Part shown: positions 26,134 to 35,794 of the stretch, in pieces
Layout: every line of letters begins with the position of its first letter
Position numbering within the stretch: position 1 is the stretch's first letter
NCBI RefSeq assembly: GCF_000223375.1
Contig: NC_017384.1
Location: forward strand, 1,120,097-1,184,096
Length of the DNA stretch: 64,000 nt
Direction of reading: 5' to 3'
Source of the DNA: Ketogulonicigenium vulgare WSH-001
Lineage (GTDB): Bacteria; Pseudomonadota; Alphaproteobacteria; Rhodobacterales; Rhodobacteraceae
Notes under the pieces: generated by a model
Seen by the model: only the letters and a program-made list of their open reading frames with translations
What the model was told of the DNA's origin: nothing
Database searches by the model: none
Program-made: the position numbers and the translations under genes

Positions 26134-26889
26134 TTACCCAATCACCGCCATGGCCGGGAATGTTTCCAGCAGCCACCAGCTAAAGGCGGTGAATTGGCCG
26201 GTGATCATCAAAAGGCCGACCGTCCACAGCATCAGGCCGGAAATACGCTCGACCCGTTCCATATGGCGGCGCAGGAAAGCCATCGGGCCCTTCAGCTTGG
26301 GGAAGAACGCCGCGACCAGCAGGAACGGAATGCCCAGGCCCGCCGCATAAAACGCCAGCATCAGCGTGCCGCGCCCCATATCCGCGCCCGAGGCCGCAAG
26401 CCCCAGAATCGCCCCCAGAATCGGCCCAAGGCAGGGCGTCCAGCCAAAGGCGAAGGCCAGCCCCAGCACATAGGCCCCCAAGGCCGAGCCGCCGCGATCC
26501 CCCGCATCCAGCCGCGCCTCACGCGCGAGGAAAGGAATGCGCAAGATGTTCATGAAATGCAGGCCAAAAAACATGATGACGATGCCCGCAACCAGCAGCG
26601 TCACATCCTGATATTGCAAGAACACCCGCCCCATCGCGGAAAAGGCAAAGCCCAGCAGCAAAAAGACGGTCGACAGGCCCATGACAAAAAATAGCGCCGA
26701 CAGCATCACCGCGCGGCGGGCGGCTTTATCCTCGCTCATGTCATTGACGGACACCCCGCCCATATAGGCCAGGTAGGGCGGCACGATCGGCAGCACGCAG
26801 GGGCTGAGGAATGACAGCGCCCCCGCCAGCAAGGCAATCGCCGCTGCCAACATGAAACCCGCATCAAGGAAAGTGGCCGCGTCTAACAT
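26134..26889 (-). CDS. ccdA: Cytochrome c biogenesis protein CcdA
   Basis: A 251-residue inner-membrane thiol transporter with six hydrophobic spans that passes reducing equivalents to periplasmic thioredoxins for cytochrome c maturation. The two redox cysteines lie in SFLSPCVLPIVPPYLAYMGG (C31, in the first span) and FGWTPCLGPILGAILG (around residue 152), the hallmark of CcdA. Length is normal. It is transcribed alone towards the RidA gene. Confidence 0.93.
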   Translation of the reverse strand: MLDAATFLDAGFMLAAAIALLAGALSFLSPCVLPIVPPYLAYMGGVSVNDMSEDKAARRAVMLSALFFVMGLSTVFLLLGFAFSAMGRVFLQYQDVTLLVAGIVIMFFGLHFMNILRIPFLAREARLDAGDRGGSALGAYVLGLAFAFGWTPCLGPILGAILGLAASGADMGRGTLMLAFYAAGLGIPFLLVAAFFPKLKGPMAFLRRHMERVERISGLMLWTVGLLMITGQFTAFSWWLLETFPAMAVIG

Positions 26890-27069
26890 GGAAAGCCCAA
26901 GATTTATTGTATGTTCTGACCGCTCTAGCGCGTTATCGGCAAAAGGTCATCCCTTGGCGGCGCGGCGCACCTTCACAACTGCATCATAGCGCAGCGCTTG
27001 AGGCTTTGGGGCAAGGCTTTTATAAGGTGGCGACCGCTCGCATTCAGCGGGCCTAAAGGAGACGCTGCG

Positions 27070-27426
27070 ATGCCGGATCAGATTTTGACGCGAAACACCG
27101 GTCAAGCAATCACCCGTGGCACCTTGGGCCGCTGCCCCAAATGCGGCGAAGGCAAGATCTTTGCCGGTTATCTGGCCACCGCCCCCGCCTGCGGGGCCTG
27201 CGGCGAAGATTTCTCGCAGCTGCGCACCGCTGATGGTCCGGCGTTCTTCACTATGTCCATCGTCGGCCTTTTGCTGATTCCCGCCCTGTGGCTGGGCTTT
27301 ATCTATTTGCCCGATCCGTTAACGCTTGCCGTCACAGTCTCGGGCTCGATTCTGGTGCTGACCTTGATTCTGTTGCGTCTGGTGAAGGGCGGCTGGCTGG
27401 GACTGGAATGGGCGCACCGGCACTAG
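27070..27426 (+). CDS. DUF983 family protein
   Basis: A 118-residue protein starting at the ATG after AAGGAG. The N-terminal metal-binding segment GRCPKCGEGKIFAGYL and the second pair ACGACGEDF give two CxxC motifs (C22/C25 and C41/C44). They are followed by two hydrophobic spans at about 60-80 and 83-107. This matches the short DUF983 family of Alphaproteobacteria, often next to cytochrome oxidase genes. Function unknown; a role in metal handling at the membrane is only suggested by the cysteines. Confidence 0.85.
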   Translation: MPDQILTRNTGQAITRGTLGRCPKCGEGKIFAGYLATAPACGACGEDFSQLRTADGPAFFTMSIVGLLLIPALWLGFIYLPDPLTLAVTVSGSILVLTLILLRLVKGGWLGLEWAHRH

Positions 27427-27887
27427 ACCCCATGCCGCAGCAGATGCGCTATTTTTCATCATAGCGAACGCACTGAAATTTCACGCGGCGTCAGGGGGGT
27501 CATCTTCGTCTGGCCCTGCGTGATAGAAAATTATACGTGAATTAGGGTGCTTGTAGGGCAGTGTTCTGCCGCCGTCTCATGCGGACCTTCGAAGGTTAAT
27601 TTTCGACCAATTGCATGAAGGCAAATAAGTGCCACATTCTCGCAGACCGCTGACAATTTTCCGTTGACCTTGGCGCGCACCAAACGCAATATGTTGAGAC
27701 GAAATGATGAACGCACACTACCAACAGACATGACGCTAGGTCGCCCCTTGCCGCCACCGTCACTGTCCTTCAGTTGAAGTCAGCCGACACCATACCGATA
27801 TTAAGACAGTCATGGCATTCATCCGGTGACCCGAAATCCGTTCGGGCCGCACCGGATAGAACGCCCCAAAACAAAGGGACACGAGGC
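27427..27887 (+). other. 461-nt intergenic stretch before nrdH, lower GC
   Basis: The stretch is visibly less GC-rich than the flanking genes. It holds a 66-codon minus-strand frame (27531-27731) with no ribosome-binding site or known motif, and a CGCTAT...ATAGCG inverted repeat near 27448-27467. It must contain the nrdHIEF promoter, but I see no convincing pair of NrdR boxes. Confidence 0.4.
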
Positions 27888-28109
27888 ATGTCGATCATGA
27901 TCTATTCCAAGCCCGGCTGCGTGCAATGCACCGCAACGGCACGCGCAATGGACGCCCGTGACATCTCGTTCGAGATGGTTGATGTCACTGTTGACGCCAA
28001 TGCGTTTGCGGCCGTCGAAGCCCTGGGTTACCGCCAGCTTCCCGTCGTTGTGGCTGATGACCAGCATTGGTCTGGCTTTCGCCCCGACCGGATTGCGGCC
28101 CTCGCCTGA
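27888..28109 (+). CDS. nrdH: Glutaredoxin-like NrdH redoxin
   Basis: A 73-residue thioredoxin-fold protein that reduces the class Ib ribonucleotide reductase. The active site is C11-V-Q-C14 within YSKPGCVQCTAT, and the cis-Pro segment is RQLPVVV (about 53-59). SGFRPDRI near the end is the usual NrdH tail. The start at 27888 matches known NrdH proteins; AAAGGG lies nine bases upstream. First gene of nrdHIEF. Confidence 0.95.
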   Translation: MSIMIYSKPGCVQCTATARAMDARDISFEMVDVTVDANAFAAVEALGYRQLPVVVADDQHWSGFRPDRIAALA

Positions 28110-28207
28110 TCGCAGGCAAACAGATCGCGCAGTCCAAGACGCCCACCCCTAGCCGACAACCCGTCATGTGAGGGGGCCTTCCCCCTCTCCAAGTTTTCGG
28201 CGCCACG

Positions 28208-28597
28208 ATGATACCGATTTACTTCTATTCCTCGGGCACGGGAAATACGCTGAAACTGGCCGAGAAACTGGATCGGCCCGTGATACGTATTCCCATCCGG
28301 CAGGACGATCCCCTGCCGGTGCCGGATGGCCCATTTGTTTTAATGGTGCCAACCTATGGTGATGGGAATGGGCGCGGCATCGTGCCCAAAAGGGTGATTC
28401 ACTTTCTGAACGATCCCGAGAATCGCAAATATTTGCGCGGGGTCGTTGGCACTGGGAACCGAAATTTCGGGACGCTGTTTTGTCAGGCCGCACGGATCGT
28501 GGCCCAAAAATGCGGCGTCCCTGTCCTTCACATGGCTGAACTTGCCGGCACCGCAGCCGATGTTCGCGCCATCAACGATATATTAGCGAGGCTGTGA
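28208..28597 (+). CDS. nrdI: Flavodoxin-like NrdI protein
   Basis: A 129-residue flavoprotein that supplies oxidant for assembling the dimanganese-tyrosyl radical cofactor of NrdF. The FMN loop is [15 protein letters not shown] (7-21), VPTYGDGNG (47-55) is the second loop, and [15 protein letters not shown] (about 78-92) is typical of NrdI. It starts 98 nt after nrdH, and its TGA overlaps the nrdE ATG by one base. Confidence 0.95.
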   Translation: MIPIYFYSSGTGNTLKLAEKLDRPVIRIPIRQDDPLPVPDGPFVLMVPTYGDGNGRGIVPKRVIHFLNDPENRKYLRGVVGTGNRNFGTLFCQAARIVAQKCGVPVLHMAELAGTAADVRAINDILARL

Positions 28598-30753
28598 TGC
28601 TCGACCAAGAACCCAAACACCATACGATCCCCTCGGTCTGGAGCGGTTTGGACTATCACGCTCTGAACGCCGTGCTGAACCTGCCCGACGCCAATGGCCG
28701 CGTCTCGTTCGAGGCGGACCGCCATGCGGCGCGCGAATATTTCCTGCGCCACGTGAACCAAAATACCGTGTTCTTCCATAGCCTTGCTGAAAAGCTCGAT
28801 TACCTTGTCGATGAGGGCTATTACGAGGCTGAGGTGCTGGAGCAATATTCCACGCCCTTCAAGGAATCGATCTGGGCGCAGGCTTGGGCGCATAAATTCC
28901 GCTTCTCGACCTTCCTTGGCGCGTTCAAATATTACACCAGCTACACGCTGAAAACGCGCGACGGGAACCGCTATCTTGAGCGTTTCGAAGATCGCGTCGT
29001 CATGGTTGCGCTGGCTTTGGCACGCGGCAACGAAGTGCTGGCCCGCCGCATCGTCGACGAAGTGCTGACCGGCCGTTTCCAACCCGCCACCCCGACCTTC
29101 CTGAACGCAGGTAAAAAGTCGCGCGGCGAGTTGGTCTCGTGTTTCCTGCTGCGTTTCGAAGACAATATGGAATCCATCGGTCGCGGCATCAACTCGGCGC
29201 TGCAACTGTCCAAGCGTGGCGGCGGCGTTGCCCTGCTGCTATCGAACCTGCGCGAGGCTGGCGCCCCGATCAAAGGCATCGCGAACCAGTCGTCGGGCGT
29301 CATTCCGGTGATGAAACTGCTGGAAGACAGCTTTAGTTATGCCAACCAGCTGGGCGCGCGCCAAGGCGCGGGTGCGGTCTATCTGCACGCCCACCACCCC
29401 GATATCATGCGCTTCCTTGATACCAAGCGCGAGAATGCGGATGAAAAGATCCGGATCAAAACGCTGTCGCTGGGCGTCGTGATCCCCGACATCACCTTCG
29501 AGCTCGCGAAGAACAACGCCGATATGTATATGTTCTCGCCCCATGATGTTGAAAAGGTGACGGGCAAGGCCTTTGGCGATATCTCGATCTCGGAACATTA
29601 CTACGATTTCGTGGACGATCCGCGCATTCACAAGACCAAGATGAAGGCACGTCAGTTCTTCCAGACGTTGGCCGAAGTCCAGTTCGAAAGCGGCTATCCC
29701 TATATCTTGTTCGAAGACACGGCGAACCGCGCCAACCCGATCGACGGCCGGATCAATATGTCGAACCTGTGTTCGGAAATTCTGCAGGTCAACAGCCCCT
29801 CGGTGCTGAACGAAGACCTGACCTTTGCGGATATCGGCTCGGACATCTCGTGCAACCTTGGCTCGCTGAACGTGGCGAAGGTCATCGACAATGGCGATAT
29901 CGGTGTCGCGGTTGAAACCGCGATCCGCGCCCTGACCGCTGTGTCGGAAATGAGCGCGATCGACTCGGTGCCGTCGGTGCGTGCGGGCAATGACCGCTCG
30001 CATGCCATTGGCCTTGGCCAAATGAACCTGCATGGCTTTCTGGCGCGTGAGCGTATCCATTACGACAGCCCCGAGGCGCTTGATTTCACCCGTGCCTATT
30101 TCGCGGCGGTCGCCTTCCATGCGATCAACGCCTCGAACAAGATCGCGGTCGAGCGGAACGAGACCTTCGACGGTTTTGAAAAGTCGCGCTATGCCGACGG
30201 CAGCTTCTTTGACATGTATCTAGAGGAAAGCTTTGCGCCGACTTCGGATAAGGTGCGCGAAGTGCTGGAAAAATTCGGCGTCGCCCTGCCCAGCGTGGCC
30301 GATTGGGGCGCGCTGAAAGAGCGGGTCATGAAAGACGGCCTGTTCAACCGCAACCTGCAAGCGATCCCGCCGACCGGCTCGATCAGCTATATCAACCATG
30401 CCACCGCCTCGATCCACCCGGTCGCGGCAAAGGTGGAAATCCGCAAAGAGGGCAAGATCGGCCGCGTTTACTATCCCGCGCCCTATCTGACCAACGAGAA
30501 TGCGGAATATTACCGTGATGCCTATGAAATCGGCCCCGAGGCGATCATCGACCTTTACGCCGAGGCGACGCGTCACGTCGACCAAGGTCTGTCGCTGACC
30601 CTGTTCTTCCCCGATACCGCCACCACACGCGATATCAACAAGGCGCAAATCTACGCCTGGAAGAAAGGGATCAAGACGATCTATTACATCCGCCTGCGCC
30701 AAGCTGCCCTTGCGGGCACCGAAGTGACGGCTTGCGTCTCCTGCCAACTGTAA
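28597..30753 (+). CDS. nrdE: Class Ib ribonucleoside-diphosphate reductase alpha subunit
   Basis: A 718-residue catalytic subunit that reduces ribonucleoside diphosphates to deoxyribonucleotides. The start ATG at 28597 has GAGG five bases upstream; a GTG one codon earlier is less likely. The active-site Cys segments are visible: [21 protein letters not shown] and [12 protein letters not shown]. The tail [12 protein letters not shown] holds the C-terminal redox pair that NrdH reduces. An N-terminal ATP-cone is absent, as usual for NrdE. Confidence 0.96.
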   Translation: MLDQEPKHHTIPSVWSGLDYHALNAVLNLPDANGRVSFEADRHAAREYFLRHVNQNTVFFHSLAEKLDYLVDEGYYEAEVLEQYSTPFKESIWAQAWAHKFRFSTFLGAFKYYTSYTLKTRDGNRYLERFEDRVVMVALALARGNEVLARRIVDEVLTGRFQPATPTFLNAGKKSRGELVSCFLLRFEDNMESIGRGINSALQLSKRGGGVALLLSNLREAGAPIKGIANQSSGVIPVMKLLEDSFSYANQLGARQGAGAVYLHAHHPDIMRFLDTKRENADEKIRIKTLSLGVVIPDITFELAKNNADMYMFSPHDVEKVTGKAFGDISISEHYYDFVDDPRIHKTKMKARQFFQTLAEVQFESGYPYILFEDTANRANPIDGRINMSNLCSEILQVNSPSVLNEDLTFADIGSDISCNLGSLNVAKVIDNGDIGVAVETAIRALTAVSEMSAIDSVPSVRAGNDRSHAIGLGQMNLHGFLARERIHYDSPEALDFTRAYFAAVAFHAINASNKIAVERNETFDGFEKSRYADGSFFDMYLEESFAPTSDKVREVLEKFGVALPSVADWGALKERVMKDGLFNRNLQAIPPTGSISYINHATASIHPVAAKVEIRKEGKIGRVYYPAPYLTNENAEYYRDAYEIGPEAIIDLYAEATRHVDQGLSLTLFFPDTATTRDINKAQIYAWKKGIKTIYYIRLRQAALAGTEVTACVSCQL

Positions 30754-31716
<963 letters not shown>

Positions 31717-31719
31717 TCC

Positions 31720-32559
31720 ATGCTGTTTGGGGCACTTGGCCTTGACGCATTGATCCCCATGATAGGCGCGCTGGTGATTGCCGGCGCGCTTTCTGGCCTT
31801 ATGGCGGGGCTATTTGGCATCGGCGGCGGCGCGATTTCAGTGCCGGTGCTGTATGAGATTTTTCGCCTGATCGGCGTCGATCCCGCAGTGTGCATGCCGC
31901 TGGCGGTAGGCACGTCGCTCGCGATTATTGTGCCGACATCCTTTACCTCGGCGCGTGGGCATTACCTGCGCGGCACGCTGGATATGGAATTGATCCGCAT
32001 CTGGGCCGTGCCTGTGATCTTGGGCGTCGCCATCGGTGCTGTGATCGCACGCTATGCCAATGCGGCCGTGTTCCAGATCGTTTTCGTGATCGTGGCCTCG
32101 GTTAATGCCTTGAAATTGCTGAGCGGTGGCGCGCGCTGGCAGATCGCCGACAGCCTGCCCGGTCGGTTTGCCATTCGGATTTATGGGCTGATTATCGGTC
32201 TTTTGTCATCGCTGATGGGGATTGGCGGCGGCACGATCACCAATCTGGTGCTGACGCTTTACGGCATCGACATTCGCCGCGCGATCTCGACCGCGGCGGG
32301 GGTCGGCACGTTGATCGCCCTGCCCGGCGCGATTGGCTATGTCATCGCGGGCTGGGGCAAGCCCGGCCTGCCGCCCGATGCGCTGGGTTATGTCTCGACC
32401 CTTGCGCTGGTGCTGACGGTGCCGACGACGGTGCTGGTCACGCCCATCGGCGTATGGCTGGCCCATACGCTGCCGCGCCGCACGCTAGAGGTCTGTTTCG
32501 GCCTGTTCCTGCTGACAGTCTCAGGCCGATTCATATTCGAGCTGATGTTTCAGCGGTAA
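31720..32559 (+). CDS. TSUP (TauE/SafE) family membrane transporter
   Basis: A 279-residue protein with about eight hydrophobic spans in two inverted halves. Each half carries a Gly-rich motif: [15 protein letters not shown] (about 30-44) and [14 protein letters not shown] (about 165-178). The family exports or imports sulfite, sulfonates and organosulfur anions. It begins 3 nt after the nrdF stop and may be read through from nrdHIEF, though a functional link is not evident. Its end overlaps dadA, which is convergent, by 10 nt. Confidence 0.9.
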   Translation: MLFGALGLDALIPMIGALVIAGALSGLMAGLFGIGGGAISVPVLYEIFRLIGVDPAVCMPLAVGTSLAIIVPTSFTSARGHYLRGTLDMELIRIWAVPVILGVAIGAVIARYANAAVFQIVFVIVASVNALKLLSGGARWQIADSLPGRFAIRIYGLIIGLLSSLMGIGGGTITNLVLTLYGIDIRRAISTAAGVGTLIALPGAIGYVIAGWGKPGLPPDALGYVSTLALVLTVPTTVLVTPIGVWLAHTLPRRTLEVCFGLFLLTVSGRFIFELMFQR

Positions 32560-33803
32560 CGCCCGATCGCCAGATCATCCGCCTGAATAGCCGGCGCGCG
32601 GCCCGAAATGATATCCGCCAGCACCCGACCCGAGCCTGCCGACATCGTCCAGCCCAGCGTGCCATGGCCGGTGTTAAGGAACAGGTTCGGCACATTGGTC
32701 GGGCCGACCACGGGCGTGCCATCGGGCGTCATCGGCCGGAAGCCCGTCCAGAACGTCGCCTTTTCCAGATCGCCCGCATTGCCAAACAGATCGGTCAGCG
32801 AATGTTCCAGCGCGGCACGGCGCTTTGACGGCAAGCTGCGGTCAAAGCCGTTGATCTCGGCCATGCCGCCGACGCGGATACGGTCACCCAGACGGGTGAT
32901 CGCGATTTTATGCGCCTCATCCATGACGGTCGATTCAGGCGCGCGCGCACTGTTGGCGATCGGCGCGGTGATCGAATAGCCCTTCATCGGATAGACCGGC
33001 AGATCCAGACCCAAGGGTTTGAGAATAAAGGGCGAATAGCTACCCATCGCCACAACATAGGCATCGGCACTCAGCAGTCCCGCACTGGTATCCACGGCCG
33101 AGATTTTGCCGCCCTCGGTCATCAACCGATTGATGGTGACGCCATTCATAAAGGTGACGCCCGCAGCCTCGGCCATCGCGGCCAGCGCATTGGTGAACAG
33201 ATAGCAATCGCCGGTCTCGTCACCCGGCAGGAACAACCCGCCGACGATTTTGTCTTGCGACGCGGCAAGGCCCGGCTCGCGCAGGGTGCAGCCAGCGGGG
33301 TCCAGCAACTCGAACGGCACGCCTTCGGCGCGCAGCACGTCGATGTCTTTTTGCAGCGCGTCGATGGTTTTCTGGTTGCGGAATACCTCCAGCGTGCCTT
33401 GCTGGCGGGCCTCATATTGGATGCCGGTCTCGGCGCGCAAAGCAATCAGGCAATCGCGCGAATATTCAGCAAGGCGCATCATGCGCCCCTTGTTCAGCGC
33501 ATAGGCAGAGGTGGTGCAATTCATCAGCATCTGCCACATCCAGCGGATCTTGCGCGGCTCGGGCATGGGGTTGATGATCAGCGGAGGATGCTTGCTGAAC
33601 ATCCATTTGATCGCCTTTAGCGGAATGCCAGGCGCGGCCCAAGGCGTGGAATAACCGGGAGAAATCTCGCCCGCATTGGCAAAGCTGGTCTCTAGCGCCG
33701 GGCCGCCTTGGCGGTCGATCACCGTCACCTCATGGCCATCTTGCGCCAGATACCATGCGGTTGTGACGCCAATCACACCCGACCCCAAGATAATTACTTT
33801 CAT
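32550..33803 (-). CDS. dadA: D-amino acid dehydrogenase small subunit
   Basis: A 417-residue FAD enzyme that oxidises D-amino acids such as D-alanine to keto acids at the inner face of the membrane. The FAD motif is [14 protein letters not shown] (8-21), followed by [26 protein letters not shown] (about 42-63, read in pieces) and the closing [19 protein letters not shown] block are characteristic of DadA. The start at 33803 follows CAGGG; the longer frame is rejected. No alanine racemase gene is adjacent. Confidence 0.94.
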   Translation of the reverse strand: MKVIILGSGVIGVTTAWYLAQDGHEVTVIDRQGGPALETSFANAGEISPGYSTPWAAPGIPLKAIKWMFSKHPPLIINPMPEPRKIRWMWQMLMNCTTSAYALNKGRMMRLAEYSRDCLIALRAETGIQYEARQQGTLEVFRNQKTIDALQKDIDVLRAEGVPFELLDPAGCTLREPGLAASQDKIVGGLFLPGDETGDCYLFTNALAAMAEAAGVTFMNGVTINRLMTEGGKISAVDTSAGLLSADAYVVAMGSYSPFILKPLGLDLPVYPMKGYSITAPIANSARAPESTVMDEAHKIAITRLGDRIRVGGMAEINGFDRSLPSKRRAALEHSLTDLFGNAGDLEKATFWTGFRPMTPDGTPVVGPTNVPNLFLNTGHGTLGWTMSAGSGRVLADIISGRAPAIQADDLAIGRYR

Positions 33804-33925
33804 AGGCGCCCTGCTGTAGACAAAATTACGATGGATCAACTTTAATGCGCAAAGATGGGAGAGGTTCGCAAAGTTGCGCTGCGCCGTCCGGGTCAGACGT
33901 ATAATCATCGTATTTATTGCAATAT

Positions 33926-33944
33926 GTTCGAAGATTCTTCGAAC
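33926..33944. promoter_or_regulatory. Perfect inverted repeat between dadA and the glycine riboswitch
   Basis: GTTCGAAG-ATT-CTTCGAAC has 8-nt perfect arms. It lies 123 nt before the dadA start and about 45 nt before the predicted gcv -35 element. The surroundings are AT-rich. It looks like the binding site of a dimeric regulator of dadA, gcvTHP or both; the regulator is not identified. Confidence 0.5.
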
Positions 33945-33988
33945 TGATTAAACCTTATGCGAATGATCTTTCGCTTGCACGAAAGCTC

Positions 33989-34017
33989 TTGTCAGAATCG
34001 CATCTGCTTTGCTAACT
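33989..34017 (+). promoter_or_regulatory. Putative sigma-70 promoter for gcvTHP
   Basis: TTGTCA (33989-33994), 17 nt and CTAACT (34012-34017). The predicted start, near 34024, coincides with the first base of the riboswitch, which supports the choice. Confidence 0.5.
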
Positions 34018-34024
34018 GCCCCTC

Positions 34025-34206
34025 GTCAGGATCGGGAGAAGCTAGCGCAGTCATTTGGCAAACGCTGGTGCCGAAGGAGCAACCGCCCCGGTAAACTCTC
34101 AGGCAAACGGGACCATCCTGACAACGGACTCTGGAGAGTGGCCATCTGGCCCGCCGAAGGGATAACGATCTCAGGCGCCCTGCAAAGGGTAAAGACAGAG
34201 GGGGCA
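34025..34206 (+). ncRNA. Tandem glycine riboswitch
   Basis: Two consecutive glycine aptamers precede gcvT. The first is closed by a perfect 8-bp P1 stem (34025-34032 with 34115-34122) and contains the conserved GCCGAAGGAGCAA and CTCTCAGGCAAA segments. The second (about 34126-34206) has GCCGAAGGGATAA, ATCTCAGG and ACAGAG. A long imperfect hairpin just downstream (about 34203-34236) could be the expression platform. The riboswitch normally turns on the glycine cleavage operon when glycine is abundant. Confidence 0.95.
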
Positions 34207-34272
34207 CGACAGGCAGGCGTTGACCTGCTGCTGTGCTTGGCTATGCGCCAGCCGTTTAAATAGGGGTGGGCA

Positions 34273-35388
34273 ATGGCCGACTTGAATACGCTGCGGCTGC
34301 TGCCGCTGGATGCCTTGCATCAAGAATGTGGCGCGAAAATGTGCCCTTTCGCCGGCTATCGGATGCCGATCAACTTCCCCGCTGGCGTGATGAAGGAACA
34401 TCTGCACACCCGCAGCCATGCCGGTCTGTTCGATGTCAGCCATATGGGTCAGGTGCTGCTGCAGCCCAAGGGCGATATGGCCACCGTCGCGCTGGCGTTC
34501 GAGGCACTGATGCCGGTCGATGTGCTGGCCCTGCAGCCCGGTCGCCAACGCTATGGCCTGCTGACCAATGCGGCGGGCGGTATTTTGGACGATCTGATGT
34601 TCGCCAACCGCGGTGATCATTACTACGTCGTCGTCAACGCTGCCTGCAAAGAGACCGATATCGCCCATCTGACCGCGCATCTGTCGGATGTGGCCGATGT
34701 CATCCCCGTCACCGACCGCGCCCTGTTGGCCCTACAAGGCCCCGAGGCCGAGGCTGTGCTGGAGGCCATCGTCCCCGGCACCGCCGCCATGCGCTTTATG
34801 GATGTGGCGATTTTTGGCGATCTGTGGATCTCGCGCTCGGGCTATACCGGCGAGGACGGCTATGAGATTTCTCTGCCCGAGGATCTGGCCGACGCCTTTG
34901 CCCGCAAGCTGCTGGCCGATCCGCGCGTGCTGCCCATCGGCCTTGGCGCGCGCGACAGCCTGCGTCTGGAAGCGGGCATGTGCCTTTACGGCCATGACAT
35001 CGACACCACCACCTCGCCCGTCGAGGCTGGCCTGACCTGGGCCATCCAGAAATCGCGCCGCACCGGCGGCGCACGCGCGGGCGGTTTCCCCGGTGCCGCC
35101 CGTATTTTGCACGAATTAGAACATGGTCCCGCCCGTCTGCGCGTCGGCCTGCTGCCCGAAGGTCGCGCCCCCTTGCGCGAAGGCGTGCCGCTGGTCGAGG
35201 ATGGTGCCGTGATCGGCCAGATCACCTCGGGCGGGTTTTCCCCCTCGGGCGAGCGGCCGATTGCAATGGGCTATGTTCCCACCCCCCATGCCGCGGAAGG
35301 CACCCCGCTTACGGCCGAGCTGCGCGGACGCGCCGCCCCCGCCACCGTGACCGCCCTGCCTTTCCAGCCCAACCGTTACAAACGCTAA
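34273..35388 (+). CDS. gcvT: Glycine cleavage system T protein (aminomethyltransferase)
   Basis: A 371-residue enzyme that transfers the methylene group from lipoyl-bound aminomethyl to tetrahydrofolate and releases ammonia. HAGLFDVSHMGQV (about 51-63), QPGRQRYGLLTNAAGGILDDL (about 88-108, in pieces) and SRSGYTGEDGYEI (about 189-201) are standard GcvT blocks. It lies directly under the glycine riboswitch and 12 nt before gcvH. Confidence 0.96.
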   Translation: MADLNTLRLLPLDALHQECGAKMCPFAGYRMPINFPAGVMKEHLHTRSHAGLFDVSHMGQVLLQPKGDMATVALAFEALMPVDVLALQPGRQRYGLLTNAAGGILDDLMFANRGDHYYVVVNAACKETDIAHLTAHLSDVADVIPVTDRALLALQGPEAEAVLEAIVPGTAAMRFMDVAIFGDLWISRSGYTGEDGYEISLPEDLADAFARKLLADPRVLPIGLGARDSLRLEAGMCLYGHDIDTTTSPVEAGLTWAIQKSRRTGGARAGGFPGAARILHELEHGPARLRVGLLPEGRAPLREGVPLVEDGAVIGQITSGGFSPSGERPIAMGYVPTPHAAEGTPLTAELRGRAAPATVTALPFQPNRYKR

Positions 35389-35400
35389 GGAAATCCTGCG

Positions 35401-35760
35401 ATGAAATATACCGAAGAACACGAATGGCTGCGCGCTGATGGCGAAATCATCACCGTCGGCATCACCGCCTTTGCTGCCGAGCAACTGGGCGATGTCGTTT
35501 TCGTCGAACTGCCCGAGGTTGAGACCGTTGTCGCAACCGGTGACGAGGTTGCCGTGATCGAAAGCGTGAAAGCCGCATCCGAAATCCTCGCGCCGCTGAA
35601 CGGCGAGATTGTCGAAGTGAATGCGGCACTCATCGATAACCCCGCGCTGGTCAGCGAAGACCCGTTGGGCGCTGGCTGGTTTTTCAAGATCAAAATCGAC
35701 GATCTGGCCGCCCTCGATGGTCTGATGAGCGAAGACGAATACAACGACCACATCGCCTAA
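35401..35760 (+). CDS. gcvH: Glycine cleavage system H protein
   Basis: A 119-residue lipoyl carrier that shuttles the aminomethyl group among the P, T and L proteins. The lipoylation site is K57 in [19 protein letters not shown] at the start and [10 protein letters not shown] near the end are typical. Second gene of gcvTHP. The adjacent gene order T-H-P leaves the L protein (dihydrolipoyl dehydrogenase) to be encoded elsewhere. Confidence 0.97.
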   Translation: MKYTEEHEWLRADGEIITVGITAFAAEQLGDVVFVELPEVETVVATGDEVAVIESVKAASEILAPLNGEIVEVNAALIDNPALVSEDPLGAGWFFKIKIDDLAALDGLMSEDEYNDHIA

Positions 35761-35794
35761 ACGGCAAAGCGCAGCATTTCTGACAGGGTTTTCA

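Noticed and set aside
25631..26176. 181-codon minus-strand frame over the RidA gene
   Set aside because: Antisense to a recognisable RidA protein; no site and no family.
27740..27887. NrdR boxes upstream of nrdH
   Set aside because: No pair of ACACWATATATWGTGT-like 16-mers could be found by eye.
33833..33845. TGATCC on the minus strand before dadA as another RpoE promoter
   Set aside because: No TA-type -10 element follows at 18 nt, unlike the three sites at the rpoE locus.
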